A stretch of DNA of 64,000 bases from Setaria digitata. Taxonomy: Eukaryota > Nematoda > Chromadorea > Rhabditida > Setariidae. Where the stretch lies: contig RCAB01000002.1 of NCBI GenBank assembly GCA_003640385.1, positions 186,001 through 250,000 on the forward strand. Reading direction: 5' to 3'. Shown in pieces: positions 41,701 through 55,100 of this stretch. The position numbers were made by a program, and so were the translations under genes. Below the pieces are notes generated by a model. That model did no database searches. It was given only the letters and a program-made list of their open reading frames with translations, and was not told where the DNA came from. The number at the start of each line of letters is the position of its first letter. Within the stretch, counting starts at the first letter, position 1.

Positions 41701-44114
41701 AAATTCAGTCCCATCAATCATACCACTCCTCTGTTACTTTCATCTTTATTTTTGTAAGTACACAGCTGCGAACATTTCTTTGTGTATTTTCACTATTTTA
41801 TAATGAAGAAAAACTGTGAACAAAATTGGGAACATAAGATGAAGTTTTATATTTTTTCGTTGCAAATGTCCTGTGAGAAAGTGTTGTCTCTCATAATTCA
41901 AATCTGTTAGATTGGAGTAGAGCTTGTTGTGGACAAGTGGTGCTAAGCACTAGAGATTTGTGATTTTAGATTTTTTTATTCTTAATATCAGCTTCCCGTC
42001 AAGTCAGTTATAAGTGAAACTAAACAGAAATCATGGATTCATGTCAATTACCTTTCAAAAACTTAAGTACATTTGGAGTGGAAAACACTAAATAGGTGCT
42101 GTATTCACTTCTCTTATCATTGTTCGATGTAGTAGATCTGCTTTCTCATGTTATAAGTTAGAGCTTATTTGATTTACGAAATGAATTTAAAAATTGGTCA
42201 TTATGCTCAGGGAGGTCTAGAATTTTTTAAGCAAATGCAAAGAAGTTAAAAAGGAGAAACATTAATTTACCAAACATGAGTTGTTCATCTAACATTTCTC
42301 AAACTATGTTTTTTTTAATATACGTGTATAGGTCACTGTATTATATAAATTTCTTTAAACTTCTATACTATTACATAAACCTTCTTTGGTAAAGTTAATT
42401 CTTTAATTCTGATTGCAAATCATGTTGTCATTGTAAAGGGACTTGTATTTTTTATCATTGTTAAAGGTCTTCGCTGAATGGAACAAAGGTGCTTTGGATT
42501 CGTATCTAATTGAAATCACAAGTCATATTCTCAAGTTCAAAGATGAAAATAAGAAAACTTTATTACCAAACATTAGAGATGCTGCTGGACAGGTATTTTA
42601 GTTCTTTTTTTTCCCCCTCCCCCTCCCCTCTATTTTTGGGACGTTGGGAAGCCTTGTTTTGAAACTTACCAAATATAGGTTGTCTTATTCGTAGTTTATT
42701 GAGATCCTTTTAGGCATGTCATTTGTGTCTGATTTAGAAGTACCAGTAGTAACTGAGAAGTTAAAATCGCGATGAAAGTATATATATTAGTTACTTTCAG
42801 AAAGGAACTGGTAAATGGACAGGGATCGTTGCTTTAAACTATGGAGTGCCGCTTACGCTTATTGGTTAATTACAACTACTTTTAATGAAAGATATCTGCA
42901 AGTAGTTTACTGGCGTATTTACTAAGTCCTCCGTCTTGTAAAAAGTTCTTTTTATTAAAATTTATTTATTCCCTACCACACTTTTCTTTTCCTTACAAAC
43001 TCATTGAATTCATTTTTTTGTTCAGGTGAAGCTGTTTTTGCACGGTGTTTATCGTCTTTGAAGGATGAGCGAGTAGCGGCATCCAAAGTTTTGCCAGGGC
43101 CTAATCCTGACAAGGCTGGTATTATTGGCGACAGGAAAGCGTTTTGTGAACACATCAGGAAGGTATGCGAAGTCCAAATCTGCATTTTTTTTTTTTAGTC
43201 CATAATCCTCAAAATTTGATTGTTTCGCTTGTCTAGGCTCTATATGCATCGAAGATCATAAGCTATGCGCAAGGATTTATGCTCCTTGCGGAGGCGAACC
43301 GTATTTTCAAATGGAATTTGAATTTTGGAGCAATCGCGCTGATGTGGCGTGGCGGCTGCATTATTCGTTCTCGTTTTTTGGGTGAAATCAAAAAAGCTTT
43401 CGATATGAATCCAAGACTTAATAATCTCTTAATGGACAATTTTTTTTTAAACGCTATAAAGGAATGCCAGGTTTCTTATGTTTACAGTTGAAACAATAAC
43501 TCGCTTTTTATAGAACGCTTCTCAGTTATTAGGAACTTTGAGTTTGGGCAGAAACGCACTAAAGAGTATTGTGTTCTTTGTATCACTGGTGTTTTAGAGG
43601 AGCATTCTCCCTTCAGTTAGAAGAGAATACATTTTTACGCAATTTATGAAGATGACTGTCTTCCACATGCAACTGTGTTGAATTTAGGGGACCATTCCAC
43701 TGAGTAGATTATCCCAGTGATAGTTATGTTGTTTGTTATTAACTGCATCAGAATTTTACGGGATTATATATGAAGTAGTGCACTGACGAAAATTCATCAT
43801 TTTAGGAATCTTGGCGCATTGTTAGTGCTGCCGGAATTTTACTTGGTGTATCAACACCAGCTTTTTCAACAGCTCTTGCGTTTTATGACGGTTTTCGTTG
43901 CAAAGTACTGCCAGCAAATCTTATTCAAGTAGGCTAAAAAATTTTTTTTTCTTCTCATTGAAATTTGTTTCTTTGTAGCTAGAAAGTTTTTTAGGCCCAA
44001 CGTGATTATTTTGGTGCTCATATGTACGAATTAATGGATAAACCAGGTACATTTCTGCATACGAATTGGACAGGTACTGGCGGCAGTGTTACTTCTACCG
44101 CCTATATCCAATGA
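38750..44114 (+). CDS. PGD: 6-phosphogluconate dehydrogenase, decarboxylating
   Basis: Cytosolic oxidative pentose phosphate enzyme converting 6-phosphogluconate to ribulose 5-phosphate, CO2 and NADPH. Exon 1 gives [20 protein letters not shown] (NADP-binding GxAxxG) ending GFV, and the next exon continues [20 protein letters not shown]. Then come [44 protein letters not shown] joined in phase to [20 protein letters not shown], and [19 protein letters not shown] with the catalytic Lys and Glu. After a 2.15-kb intron follow the family signature [54 protein letters not shown] and the C-terminal tail [18 protein letters not shown] ending TSTAYIQ, with stop TGA at 44112-44114. Every conserved block is present and open. 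Confidence 0.98.
40312..42466 (+). other. PGD: Long PGD intron
   Basis: Separates the exon ending ...HDEMAE from the exon starting [14 protein letters not shown]. It is several times longer than the other introns of this gene. It holds no coding exon I could support. An imperfect inverted repeat (41206-41221 with 41287-41301) could fold into a hairpin with a loop of about 65 bases. Confidence 0.85.
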
Positions 44115-45478
44115 AATATTCGTGAATCATTCTTATGTCTTGTAAGGATTTCGCACGTATACGTTTCACATTTTAACAGAAGTTAATTGGTATTTATAAT
44201 GCTGTCATTAATTTCCCTTAATTCTCGAGAATTAACTGAATGTTAGCACGGAATTTAAATGAGTCATGTAACATGATAAATTGACGGATAAATTGACAGA
44301 TATATGGGTTTTGATGGTGTTAGCGGTTGTGTGTTCTCTTGCTCATAGTCGATGTGATATTTCTCATTAATTTCATACCCTCATTTTTTTAATATCTTAC
44401 CATAATATGTTACGCTTTTAGTGTTCTAACTTGTAATGGATGATTATCCACATATCACTTTCTCAGAAAGTAAACGATTGGAACGTAATTTAAAGCTTTG
44501 CTATCTATCAAGAAAACCAAAAAAAAAAAAAAAAAATGAAACTTAAGGAAGGATTAGTAAAAGCTTCTGAAGAAGAAGCTGCAGTCTCGGGCAGCTTGAA
44601 TTGCATTGGGAGAATTGAGATTGCTACTGACGACATTGGTCTCGAAATCCGTCTATTGTTATTTTTTGGATGTACCTTTTTTATGAATTGGGGAAAAGTT
44701 CTTCTAGGTTCCATTTTGAGGAGAAAGCGCTATATTCATGTAACTTCGAGTCATAAAACTACTCTGCATCGTAGGAGATTAATAGATTGGTTTGGTTTAA
44801 ACTGACATTATTTATGCAGATGACGGTAAAGAAATTATAAAATATTTTAAATTATATTTTAAAGAAATTATATAAATGTTTGTATGGAATATTCGAAATA
44901 CTGTGGAGGGGGTTCTGAAGTCATTTAGATTAAACGAAATATATAAGTTCGGTATTTCAAGGATACTTTCAGCGTAGAGCGACAGACGTGATCTGTTTTT
45001 ATCGAAATCTAGTTATTCTAACTAGTAAAGTTGTGGGATATTATTGACGTTAACCTTTGGCAAAATAAAATATAATATTGTCAAAAGATGTATCTTTTCA
45101 AGTCTGGGGCAATGTTGATATTAAGGATATTTTTTTTTATTGGACGTAAAGGTTTTCTGTTTTTGAGAAAGAAGCATCATTTTTCATTACTAGTGAAAAA
45201 AAAAGCACATCGTCACGGAATGAGGCCAGATTTATTTTCACTGGAAAAGTAAAACAAAACGTTTCGAACAAACAACCGTGATCAGAGAGGCCAATGAAAA
45301 GCTGTAGCGCACGGGATGTGTTGAGATACTGGTATGAGGGCCAGCAGGATGGATTGTTTGGCAAGCTCGGAGTAGTGTCACAGTGGGTCAGAAGGTAGTG
45401 ACCCCGCTAATGAGAAGACAATAATCGCGAGTTTCGGGATGGTCCCTCTGGCAGTTCGCTGGCTATCAGATTCGAGCG
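44115..45478. other. PGD 3' flank
   Basis: AT-rich sequence after the PGD stop. Open frames at 44536-44805 (plus) and 44508-44714 (minus) lie on opposite strands of the same stretch and match no family. An AATAAA occurs near 45063, rather far from the PGD stop. Confidence 0.5.
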
Positions 45479-45946
45479 ATGGCATTCCTGTCCCTGTTCT
45501 GTGTATGTGTGTCATTTAGCTGCTTTGCTTGCTTAGACTGTCCCGCAAATGTCTTCATCTGGTGGCCATGTGGTGCTGCTATGTATGTTCCCTCGGACCC
45601 AGCCGGTTACTCCTCTCCCTTTCCGTTGAAATGTCGTCGCACTGAAAGTAATCGGCTAACGAGAACAATTACAGATTTTAAGTACTTTTTTTACTGTGGA
45701 CTGATAATTCATTTCTGATTTGATTTAAATGCAAGCAGTGAAATTTGTCTTCAAACTGTTTTTGTGGCAGGTTTCCTTCCCACAATCGGAGTAGGCAATT
45801 TTGTTTTAGGAAATCATTGTTCAGGGAGTTACTTGTTTACATTCTTACAGCTTGTGTACAAGGACAACGAATCATTCGTTGGCCATCTGACAGAAGGTCA
45901 GTTTCGAGAAAGGAAACAAGAATGGGAGAACGATGATGGATTATGA
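45479..45946 (+). other. Two unassigned coding-like open frames
   Basis: The first frame begins MAFLSLFCVCVSFSCFACLD, which resembles a signal peptide, and runs to about 45715. The second follows a TTTTTGTGGCAG acceptor near 45770 and reads GFLPTIGVGNFVLG to FRERKQEWENDDGL, stop at 45944-45946. Neither was recognised and no in-phase join between them was established. They may be chance open frames in a less AT-rich stretch. Confidence 0.2.
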
Positions 45947-47796
45947 GCATAAATTGATTGTATTTAATAATGTAAATGGTCGTTGAAAGCAGATTATTGG
46001 ACGTTTTTTAAACTCATAAAATGATGAAAATTGTACCCTTCCAGCCGTGTAAGAAGGTTCGTTACAGCTCATTGAAGACGTATGACTTGCAGTGACGGTG
46101 AAGTCGAATCATTCGTGATACCGAGGATAAACGACACAATATTATTAAATCAATCACTGAACCAAATTTCACCTTCCAACTCATAATTCCAAACAATTTC
46201 CATGCCAACTCCGCTCCACTAATTTACCTCCTCACTTTCATGCTTATCTCCACACTGAACTGATAGACTGTCAGCTAGATCTAAAAAAATACTGGAGACA
46301 TGTCGCTTCCTATTCATGATATAATGAAAGATGAACACAGGAGAAAAACGAATGATAAAATGACACTCACAGTACACTACTAAATACAGTGCTGCTCATC
46401 AAAGCTCGAATACTTCAACTTTTATCATTAGCAGTTCTGAATCGCTAGAAGAGAATTCAGGAATTTAAACTGATGGGTAGGATAGATTGAAACTACACTG
46501 CTGAATGTTCTTACGGATTCCAAATATTAGCTGTAAGGTGAACGGACAGCGTTTTTCATTTCTTTCATGTCCACTTTTTTGAAAAATCTTTGAATTTTTG
46601 AAATTTTTGAATTTTTTAAATTCAAATTTTTGAAATTTTGAAATTGAAATGAAAAAAAAATTTTAAGAAGAAAATTCAAGCAATCTAAAGGACCATCCAC
46701 TGACGGTTAAGTGCGCGATGACGACAATGTTTGTGTGATAAACTAACTCAATCCCGCAACAATAGGTCAATAGGTGAATTTAAAGCTCCTATCGTAGCAA
46801 CAAGAGTAAAATTAGTATTATCAAAGTTCTTACGTCTATTCAGTATGTAAATGAGAGATGGTTGTCTTCTCGCAAATGACAAACCGTTTCGTCCAACACT
46901 GGGTGCAGGGAGCTAACAAACGTAGTTGTAAGAATACATTACAACATTCAACAAAGTGTTGATTTAAAGAGTTACTACTTTGCGATGCAGTAGCACAAAC
47001 TACCCGTTCCGGTTAGCAGACAGTCGATGCGGTCGCATCGTAACTTGATAAGCTGACATGCAGTGGTGATATTCATAGGTGATAGCTAGAGCGAATTGTA
47101 GATCTGTAATGAACTGTGGTGTTTAACATTAAACTGCTAATTGTTAATCATTAAGTGGAACAGCCTTCTTCCTCTAAGCAGTGTCCCTATCAATCAGCAT
47201 CTCGATACTTCGTCATATGGTGATGACGAGAAAGTCAATCCTGCCGAATGAGGAGGCTTACAGACCAGTACACTAGCTTCACATAGTCAAACTAGGGCCT
47301 GGAAAGCTTTCCTGCTAGAAGCAAGGACGAAATCTCGGCATTGCTCAGTTCCATCCTCCAGGAGGAACATGAATACGTAGCAGCAATCTCTCGGTTAGTG
47401 AAAAAACAAGTTGTGCTTACAACCGTACAGACTCACACACAGACAGAGACAGACCTATGTGTATGTGTGTATATATAGCGTCCTTGTCTCCGTAGAATGA
47501 ATGGGTTCTGAAGATGTAACGATTTCTGAAATAAAAGAAAAGGGGAACGGTTTGCTCCATCTGAATGTTCACTCCTGATTCTTCTATTCGTCAGACCTGA
47601 GGACACAAATCCTCGCCTTGCATGGCCAGCTCAGGTATCCTCCTCACATCCTTGCTTAGCCTGACCTCACGTCACATCCACATGCCACTGCTGCTGTGTA
47701 AAAATGCTATGTGCTGCATTAGCATATTGACAGTAATAAGCACACATTCATCTGCGCGACACGGCGATTTGTTTATAGCCATTTAGCACAATCGGC

Positions 47797-47846
47797 AATA
47801 CGGTGTGTACGCGTGTGCGTGTGCGTCTGCGCGTGCGTGTCTGTGC
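47797..47846. repeat. Alternating purine-pyrimidine GT/GC-rich tract
   Basis: About 50 bases of mostly alternating G with T or C (GTGTGTACGCGTGTGCGTGT and onward). Such sequence can adopt Z-DNA; this is inference from composition only. Confidence 0.8.
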
Positions 47847-48997
47847 TACAGGCAGTATGCGGGGGTGAATCCGCGGATGTGCAGGTCGTCAGGTGTGCTG
47901 CGGTTGCAGAGAATCGTCAGCAGGGTTCATCCGTCAATTCCTCAATGCGGTCCAGGATTGAGCGTCTCTCGACACGTACCTTGATGTCACGTTAGTCGAC
48001 CATCACACGTACCACTCGCAATTAAGTAATGTGCTTCTCTATAAATTGCTTCTTTTGAGGGCAGAAGAGTCTCCTCTAATTTCAGGAATAAAGGAGCAAT
48101 GATTGCTTTATAATGTTTGCTTTGATTATCAATCCTGATTCCTGCGCTAAGTATCTTTTGCCTGCGTATGTATTGTGTATAGGAAGGACCTACTGTGATG
48201 ATGTACTAACGCTTTTTTCAATCGAGCATTATTCTGTTCTCTGATGATGATCAGCAGTGACTTGAGATGTTACTTCTTGCTGATAAGTTTGAGCCGTTGT
48301 CATCATGTGGCTGATTTTGAAGCGTCGATAATGTGCTGTGCGACGCGCATGCTTGTCCTTGTGCTGAATTCATTTTCTATTGTATATGATAGGATTGACT
48401 GCTTATTGATAACGTTGATAAAGCGTAAATGTTTTGAATAGCCGCGTAAAGGTTGCCACTTAGAAGACTGTATCAGTTCCACTCTGCACTCTGTTGTTTA
48501 CTACCAGCACATTTTTACGTCAAGTAGCTTAGTCCAATATTCTGTGTTGTGCTATTTTTCAGCTTCACAACAGCCACCAACAACCGTACTAGTTCAAATT
48601 TGATGCAAAGTAAAGTGATTATTGAGGAGTCAGTTGTCAAAGGTTAGTTGATGATCTTTTACCTGTTGATGGACGTATATATCTGACTTGTCATATGTCA
48701 CAAGTGTTGAAGAAGAAGCACATGAGTCGAATTTGACGTTATCCCGTGGAAGACGCTTTGTTGTGGTGTTGTTTTCAACGTTCCTCCTCTACTCCTCTCC
48801 CTTTAGCGTTTCCCTCCGTTCTTTCACTTACACAAATGACATGGAATGTCAGCATATGCAAAATGATTTTTTGTACGAAGTATCGGAGAAATCGACGTTT
48901 TTTGATGGTACTACGTGGAGCGCACTTTTTTGATTCATTGCAAGCAGAGAGAATGCTACCGTAGGACAAAGGGAACAGTGAGCAGTAGTCACACAAG

Positions 48998-49028
48998 ATG
49001 GATGGCGACGATGACGCTGTTGACACGG
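48998..49028 (+). other. bnc-1: Candidate alternative first coding exon of basonuclin
   Basis: ATG at 48998 encodes MDGDDDAVDT and leaves one base (phase 1) before a strong GTGAGC donor at 49029. The known first exon (52170-52272) also ends in phase 1 before the exon at 52925, so both would join in frame to [10 protein letters not shown]. An in-frame TAG lies just upstream of the ATG. There is no homology support. Confidence 0.3.
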
Positions 49029-52000
49029 GTGAGCATTGCTGCAGGATTGTAGCTCAGTCCCGACAGATTTACCTCGGTTGATTGCTGTCGCTCAGTAATC
49101 AGTTATCACTGTCATCTTCACTACTGCACGATTATCATCGTCAAAGCTGACTAGTGGACTGCGCTACTGACAAGGTCTCATTGTTGTTAGTTGCAGTCCA
49201 CAGTTCTAATTATGCTGAGGAGTAATTAGTGTAGAGGTGAGTGGCCTGACCTGGTTGAGACAGGGGAGAGAGGAAGGTGTCATCGGTGTAAGATTCGATT
49301 GGTTTCACGTCAGATCAGATCAGTTGGCTGTACGGCTGCTGCCGTGCAGCAGACAGTTACGATAGGCTGTTATTGGCTGGTGCGGAAGTACATCTGAGGC
49401 TGAAACATTCGTCGGTGAGTGTGTGAGTGTCATCAAATTATTACACCACCAGTAGCAGTAGCAATAGCAGGAGCAGTAGCAGCGAATAGCTCTCGGCAAT
49501 TTATAGGGGACGACGACTGTCGTCAGCTGTCGTCCCGGGGCTACCGATACCGAACCCGGCCCGCCCCACACAGCACGTTATATATAGGAGCCACCGGCAT
49601 ACCGCTCCTCCTCTGCTTCCTGTCCTTCCTGCACCTTCAGCAGCACTACCGCAGCCCAGTTTTGCCTGAACTGAATAGCAGCACATTGCAAACTGCCACT
49701 GCTATGCTCACTTCCTCGTTGACGTGACTGACGTGACTGACCTGACTGACACGGATTGTACGCAGTCACCGTGATCCTTCCTTGCTGGTTACGTTCTCTT
49801 TTACATCGTTGTATGTGTGGAAGCTGATGGTAGTCGTGAATCACGAGAGGCACCTCTGACCAGCAGAGTACCATTCACCTTTCTTTGCTGTGTTGGAACT
49901 GTTGAGAATGGAAACAGAAAGCTCCTTTTGAACATGTAGCACCTGAACTGAATGGCTTGCGCTGTCAGTGGGCCAACTATTCCCTAGCAAGGCTAATTTA
50001 GTCAGACCCTAAGTCCGGTTGGATACAGCACAGTGGCTATCGTTATCTTTCTGAATGAATTTCCTGATCTGCATTTCGGTACACTTTTTTCGGCGATGCA
50101 CCCACTCTTGCGGACTTGCTGCAGTGATCTGGTCGGGATTCCGTGAAAAGGTTCTTGCTTCCTTGCGTTCTAGCTCTGATCTGTGTTGAGTGCGGAATAC
50201 AGATTGTAATGTCATTCACAAAGGACCGCTCGTTCTATCCGTGCATTCGCTTTCGTCGCACCACTTCTTTGCTGTTGTCACTTGGAGGATGAGTTTATGA
50301 GACAAGGAGAGTTCATTCTGCGTAGGAGCTCTTCGGGGCTATTTTCGTCCTAGGAAATGCAGTAGTAGGGGGTGGGATGGCTGCCGCGGAGCAGCCGAGA
50401 TATACTCATCATCTCATTGGATGATAGGGACCGCTAGGTAGTCCGTTTTGCCTGAAGGGCCATGTTCCGACATTTGTCTCATCCAGTGTGCACTAATCAC
50501 ACAGAGATACACGTGCTGAAGCTGCTGGCGAAGTATTGGTGAGGTCGAGTGTGATCTGAGGGATATGTGCTAAGAGGTGCTGTCGGTTGTGGCATTCAAG
50601 CTATGACAGGAGATGGATAAGCTGGAGGAAGGCTTCTGCGTCATACACTTCGTCGTTGGCATTTTAGGTGTGAGGGGGACCGTTTCGAGAGTGAAAGTGG
50701 AAGCGGGGAAGAGGACAACAACTGTCCAGAGCAAGGGAGAGCAGAGGAGACAACTGTCCCAACCCAGAAACTTCCTCCGTCCGATCTGCTAAATAACAAT
50801 CATTCATATCTCCCCTCTTCCATTCCACCTGTTCCCCGATTCCCGATGCTTCTCGTCTAGCACTACTTCAATGTAAGCATGCCACAGAAGCACTTTTGTT
50901 TACAATGTTCCAACCGTAACAAGTGCTCACTGACCTGCTACCACAGGTTAAAGGGTACGTTTGCTGAATCTTCATTCCTACCCACTTATACTCTTTTTAA
51001 AGTGCAGGCAAAGTTATCGGCACCGTTCCCGCAGAAGAGTGGTTTAGTCGAGTAACCCTTAGCTAAGAGCTCATGGCTGGTTTGGAGAGAAATGGCTCAT
51101 TCACGAGTATCCATGCATCTCAGTTACAAGTAACTTTTGTTAAACTGGTTGGAGGAAGCCTCTGACCTGGGCTGTTCCGAACAGTGCAGATGTTTTGCCA
51201 CCGTTCGCTGACAGTAGTAAATGGAATGTGATGATCCCAGGAGGGCTACAATTTACCCATACTGTCAACCAGCTTAGACTTGGGCTGTGTCTTTCTTGTT
51301 TATAAATGTGTGTGTCTGACTGCAGTCTTACTTGTGTGTACCATCAGTAAGTGTCACATCCTTTTTGCTTCATTGCACTGTAATAGGCTGGAGTAGGATG
51401 GATGCAGTGAGTGTGTGTGTGTCAGTGGTGCTCTTTCGAGAAGGGAACAGCAGAGGGCGAAAGTTACCGTAGGCAAGTTGAAAATGGTGTGCACGGAAGG
51501 GTATAATAAATACGGGTCATCACTGAAGTGACATGAAACACGGTTGATTAATACAGTCATCATCACTACCAGTTAAGTTTGAAATGCTCTGTAGGTTTTA
51601 TTCGCTGTTTGTACTGTTGCTGCTCTTGGCTGACAATATCAGTGCAAAACTTGCACACTTTTTTCATAGATCAAATCCCTTAGATCTGTTATATGTTCAC
51701 TGATGAAGTGCTAAGATGCTAGAAACCACTGTATCAGTTTGCCAGCTTTGATGTCTACTGTATGAAGTTCGGAGGTTAGTGGCTGCTGTGTGATGAATCT
51801 ATATGACTGCTCGCGATGGTCATCCTTCGCTGTAGTTTTTCCTCCCAGTATCTCTGGTTTTCAGATGGCTGATGACATGCCAATTTTGAGAATGTTCAGG
51901 TATGCGGATGGGATACGTAGAGATTGTGTATGACAATACGTCCTGGTGTTATTTACTAAAATTGCCCTTCTCACACTATTGGTGTTGTTGCGTATTATTT

Positions 52001-52169
52001 CATCGTTACGATATCATTCATTCGGCATTACAGTCTTTGATAAACTGAAATTATTTCAGATACTATGCTAATTTCTATATTGCCTGCTACCATTGCACTC
52101 GGTTACTAGAAAATTAAGCAATAAGGTGTTACGAAATTATTACAAAAACTACGGGACTATATCGTTTCG

Positions 52170-55100
52170 ATGTTGCTCTCATCGACAATGCTGCCTCATC
52201 TGAATGCAGCGTTTAGAAACGGCAGTTCGGGAGCGCTTGATGGTGATCCTGATCATCCGCCCACTGTTTCCGGTCTGTTTCTTCTTATTGCACTTTTCTT
52301 AATTTTTTTTTAAAGGTTTTGTCTTTCATTCAAAACTTCCGATTAATAAGGAAAATCAGCAGGTTATAGACTACTAAAGCCCGAAAAAGTAAGATGACAG
52401 AGGGATGAAAAAGGTCAAACTGTTGAGTAAATTATAGTTAACTAGTTCAGGGAAGTTAATTAAAGTGTAAACGCTATAAGGAATATCAAAAATAGGAATT
52501 TCTCTCGATTTGTTCCGAAATTTTTCTCCAGATGTGGTATTTGTGCATTTTCTTTGATTTTTAACTATATATTAAAGTTTATTTGCAAGATTTGATGATA
52601 GAAATCTTAGGCTCACTTTCATTGATTTGATTGGGGTTTTTGTATCTGTGGTTGCAATGAATACAACTCATCATTTCAGGTAATTTTCCTTGTCGTCCCT
52701 CAGCTGTGTCGGTTACTTTTAATGATGAATGATAATTTGGGGTACTGAGACTTACTTTTCAATTCAAAATTTTGACGCGTTTAATTTGTTGGTGACCACT
52801 TTTCTGTAGAAGGAACTACGTCATCGTTAGAATTTCATGACAGTGAATATCTGTCTGCCTAACATTAAAAGTATTGTCCTTATCAGTAGTATCTGTTATT
52901 GTTGCCATTAGCTACATGTTTCAGGTAATATACAAAAACGGACACAATATAGCACAGTAAACGATTTGTCAGGCAGTGGCTTGGCGACAGCAACTCATCT
53001 TAGTGATTTAACAGATACAGTTGATGCTGATAATAGTAATGCGATGGATCAAACTGACTTGATAGAAGCTATTACGTTCGCATCACTTTATGGTTTCCAG
53101 GTGCTAAATTGCTTTCTTTTTTTTTTTTTTTTCGAGCTTTTTAAATACTGCTAAATGTAAGCGTTTATTTAAATTATTGCTCCCTAGCCTTAAGGAACAA
53201 GTTTAAATTTATTTTAGTGTTGACACATGAGATTTCGACGAATTATTTTATTAGCTGTTAAATTATTGACAAAAATGATGACTGTCTTTCTGGAAAACAC
53301 TCTTTATCACCATTTACGAATAATCCTTCATAATAATTTGTTTTTGATAGTTATATTAACAAATCAATGATTTATCCGGATACAGTTCACTGTAATAATA
53401 TATGTCTTAATCGGCTTACGTATTGTCTTTTTTCTGCTTTCTAAAGATTCTTATTAAGCAATTTTTTTTATATCTAAAACTTCTTTTGAATAACTACGCA
53501 TTTATATAGGCGGTGCCGATTCGTATCAAAATTCTGTTACATCGTGCATTGTCTACGTTAACAAGAAAACGAGCGGAAGCAATCATCCGACGTACTGGTT
53601 GGAAGATAGATGATTTTGAAAGAGGATTTATCCAAGAGGTAAGCATATTTAGATCCAACAGAGTATTATCTTTGATTGGTTTCGTAACTGAATGTTGAAG
53701 TAATGTATAACGTCTCAGTTACTTATTTTAGCTTTTTTCTCACCGTTTTTATATCCAAATGTAGCTTATATCTTCTTTATCTTGTTTAAAATTTAGCGAC
53801 GGTTTTACTATTGAATTAATGCTTAACTTACTCAATAGAAGATGCCATTGCAAGTGTTTAGCATTATAATTAGTCCTTTCTGATACTTCTACTGTCATTT
53901 TCAAATGTAAGTATGTTCTGCCCTCCTTTTTATACTCTGTTTACAGTAATTTAAACATCAAAAGATCGGTATTTCAAACGGAAAAAAAAAATTTATTCTT
54001 GGTTTTACTAGAAAAAAAAAGTAGCTATAATCATTCTTTATTATTTTATAAATTTCTTCCGGTTTTGCTGTTGAGTTCTTTGCCAGCATAGTTATTGATT
54101 ATTGGTGCAGAAATATTAAGGATTATTTTTTAGGTTAAATCGTATACATCATGTTTGCATTCTTCTAAAGCAAGTTAAATTAGTTTCATACTTTTATAAT
54201 TTTATTTTTAATTTCGTCCGTTTTTGCCACGAATTTGAAATTAAGATTGTTATTCATCCTTACTATCCCATAGACCTTTGAACCGCTTGTTCTTGTAATC
54301 CGAATATCAATTATCAATCTCTTATGCACAGCAGTCGTTATTTGTTCAATGTTTTTCGTAAAATGCACATTGCACAGCAGCAAATTCTTATTTGCTCAGC
54401 GGACACGGTATGCTTTCCGAAAGTTATGAGCACTGGTGGTCATCTTATCAGATAGATCTACATGAAAATTTATAGCTGCTAAAAACCTATTTTCTTTTTC
54501 ATTATTAGTATCTATATTCACACGAGATATTGAGTGATGGAGGCCGTCTAACACAATCATTTGAAGGGACGTCTTTTATCAGTTTGCTTTTCGCATTTTA
54601 AAAGAAATGCATAATAGTTACATTGAGGAAATTCATGGAACTTCCATACGGACTACATCTATTTATTTCACCGTGCAGTTTCATATTTCCAATCAATATG
54701 TTCCTCTATTGATCTTTGAGGTAGAAATTCTTATCTTTATGTAAGGTAGAATTCCAGACAGTAATTAGTATCTTGCCCATAAGTTGAAGACTGCCTTATT
54801 AAGTTAGCAAATTTTGGTAAAGTGTTTAAAAGAAATTTGAATGATGAAATCCGGCACATTGTTTTCGTTTGATTTAATTTTACTCTTCATAAACTGCTAA
54901 TTGTTTTTGTCGGTCGCTATACGAGGCATCTCAACAAATAGCAATTACGGAAAGGATAAATATCGATAGAATTTAGATATTTTAGCTCGTCAATTACATG
55001 AATAATTTCAATATTATTGAGTTAAACCCAGTGAAATGAATGCGAACTTTTGGTGTCATCCTTTACTTATTATTGCTTCCTGTTAGTCGAGAAGTAACGA

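Larger units (their letters stand above)
45947..52169. other. Long noncoding stretch upstream of basonuclin
   Basis: About 6.2 kb without a supported gene. From about 47 to 51.5 kb the sequence is visibly richer in G and C than the surrounding introns and intergenic DNA. It contains GT/GC-rich simple repeats, short direct repeats of GTGACTGAC near 49725-49750 and CAG/CAA-like tracts near 49440-49490. It could hold 5' UTR exons and regulatory DNA of the basonuclin gene. Confidence 0.5.

Noticed and set aside
47813..47995. Plus frame beginning with Cys-Val repeats
   Set aside because: Produced by the GT/GC repeat itself, not a gene.
49419..49727. Overlapping plus and minus frames of 83 to 102 codons in the GC-richer region
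   Set aside because: Fewer stop codons are expected where AT content drops; frames on both strands overlap and none has motifs or splice sites.
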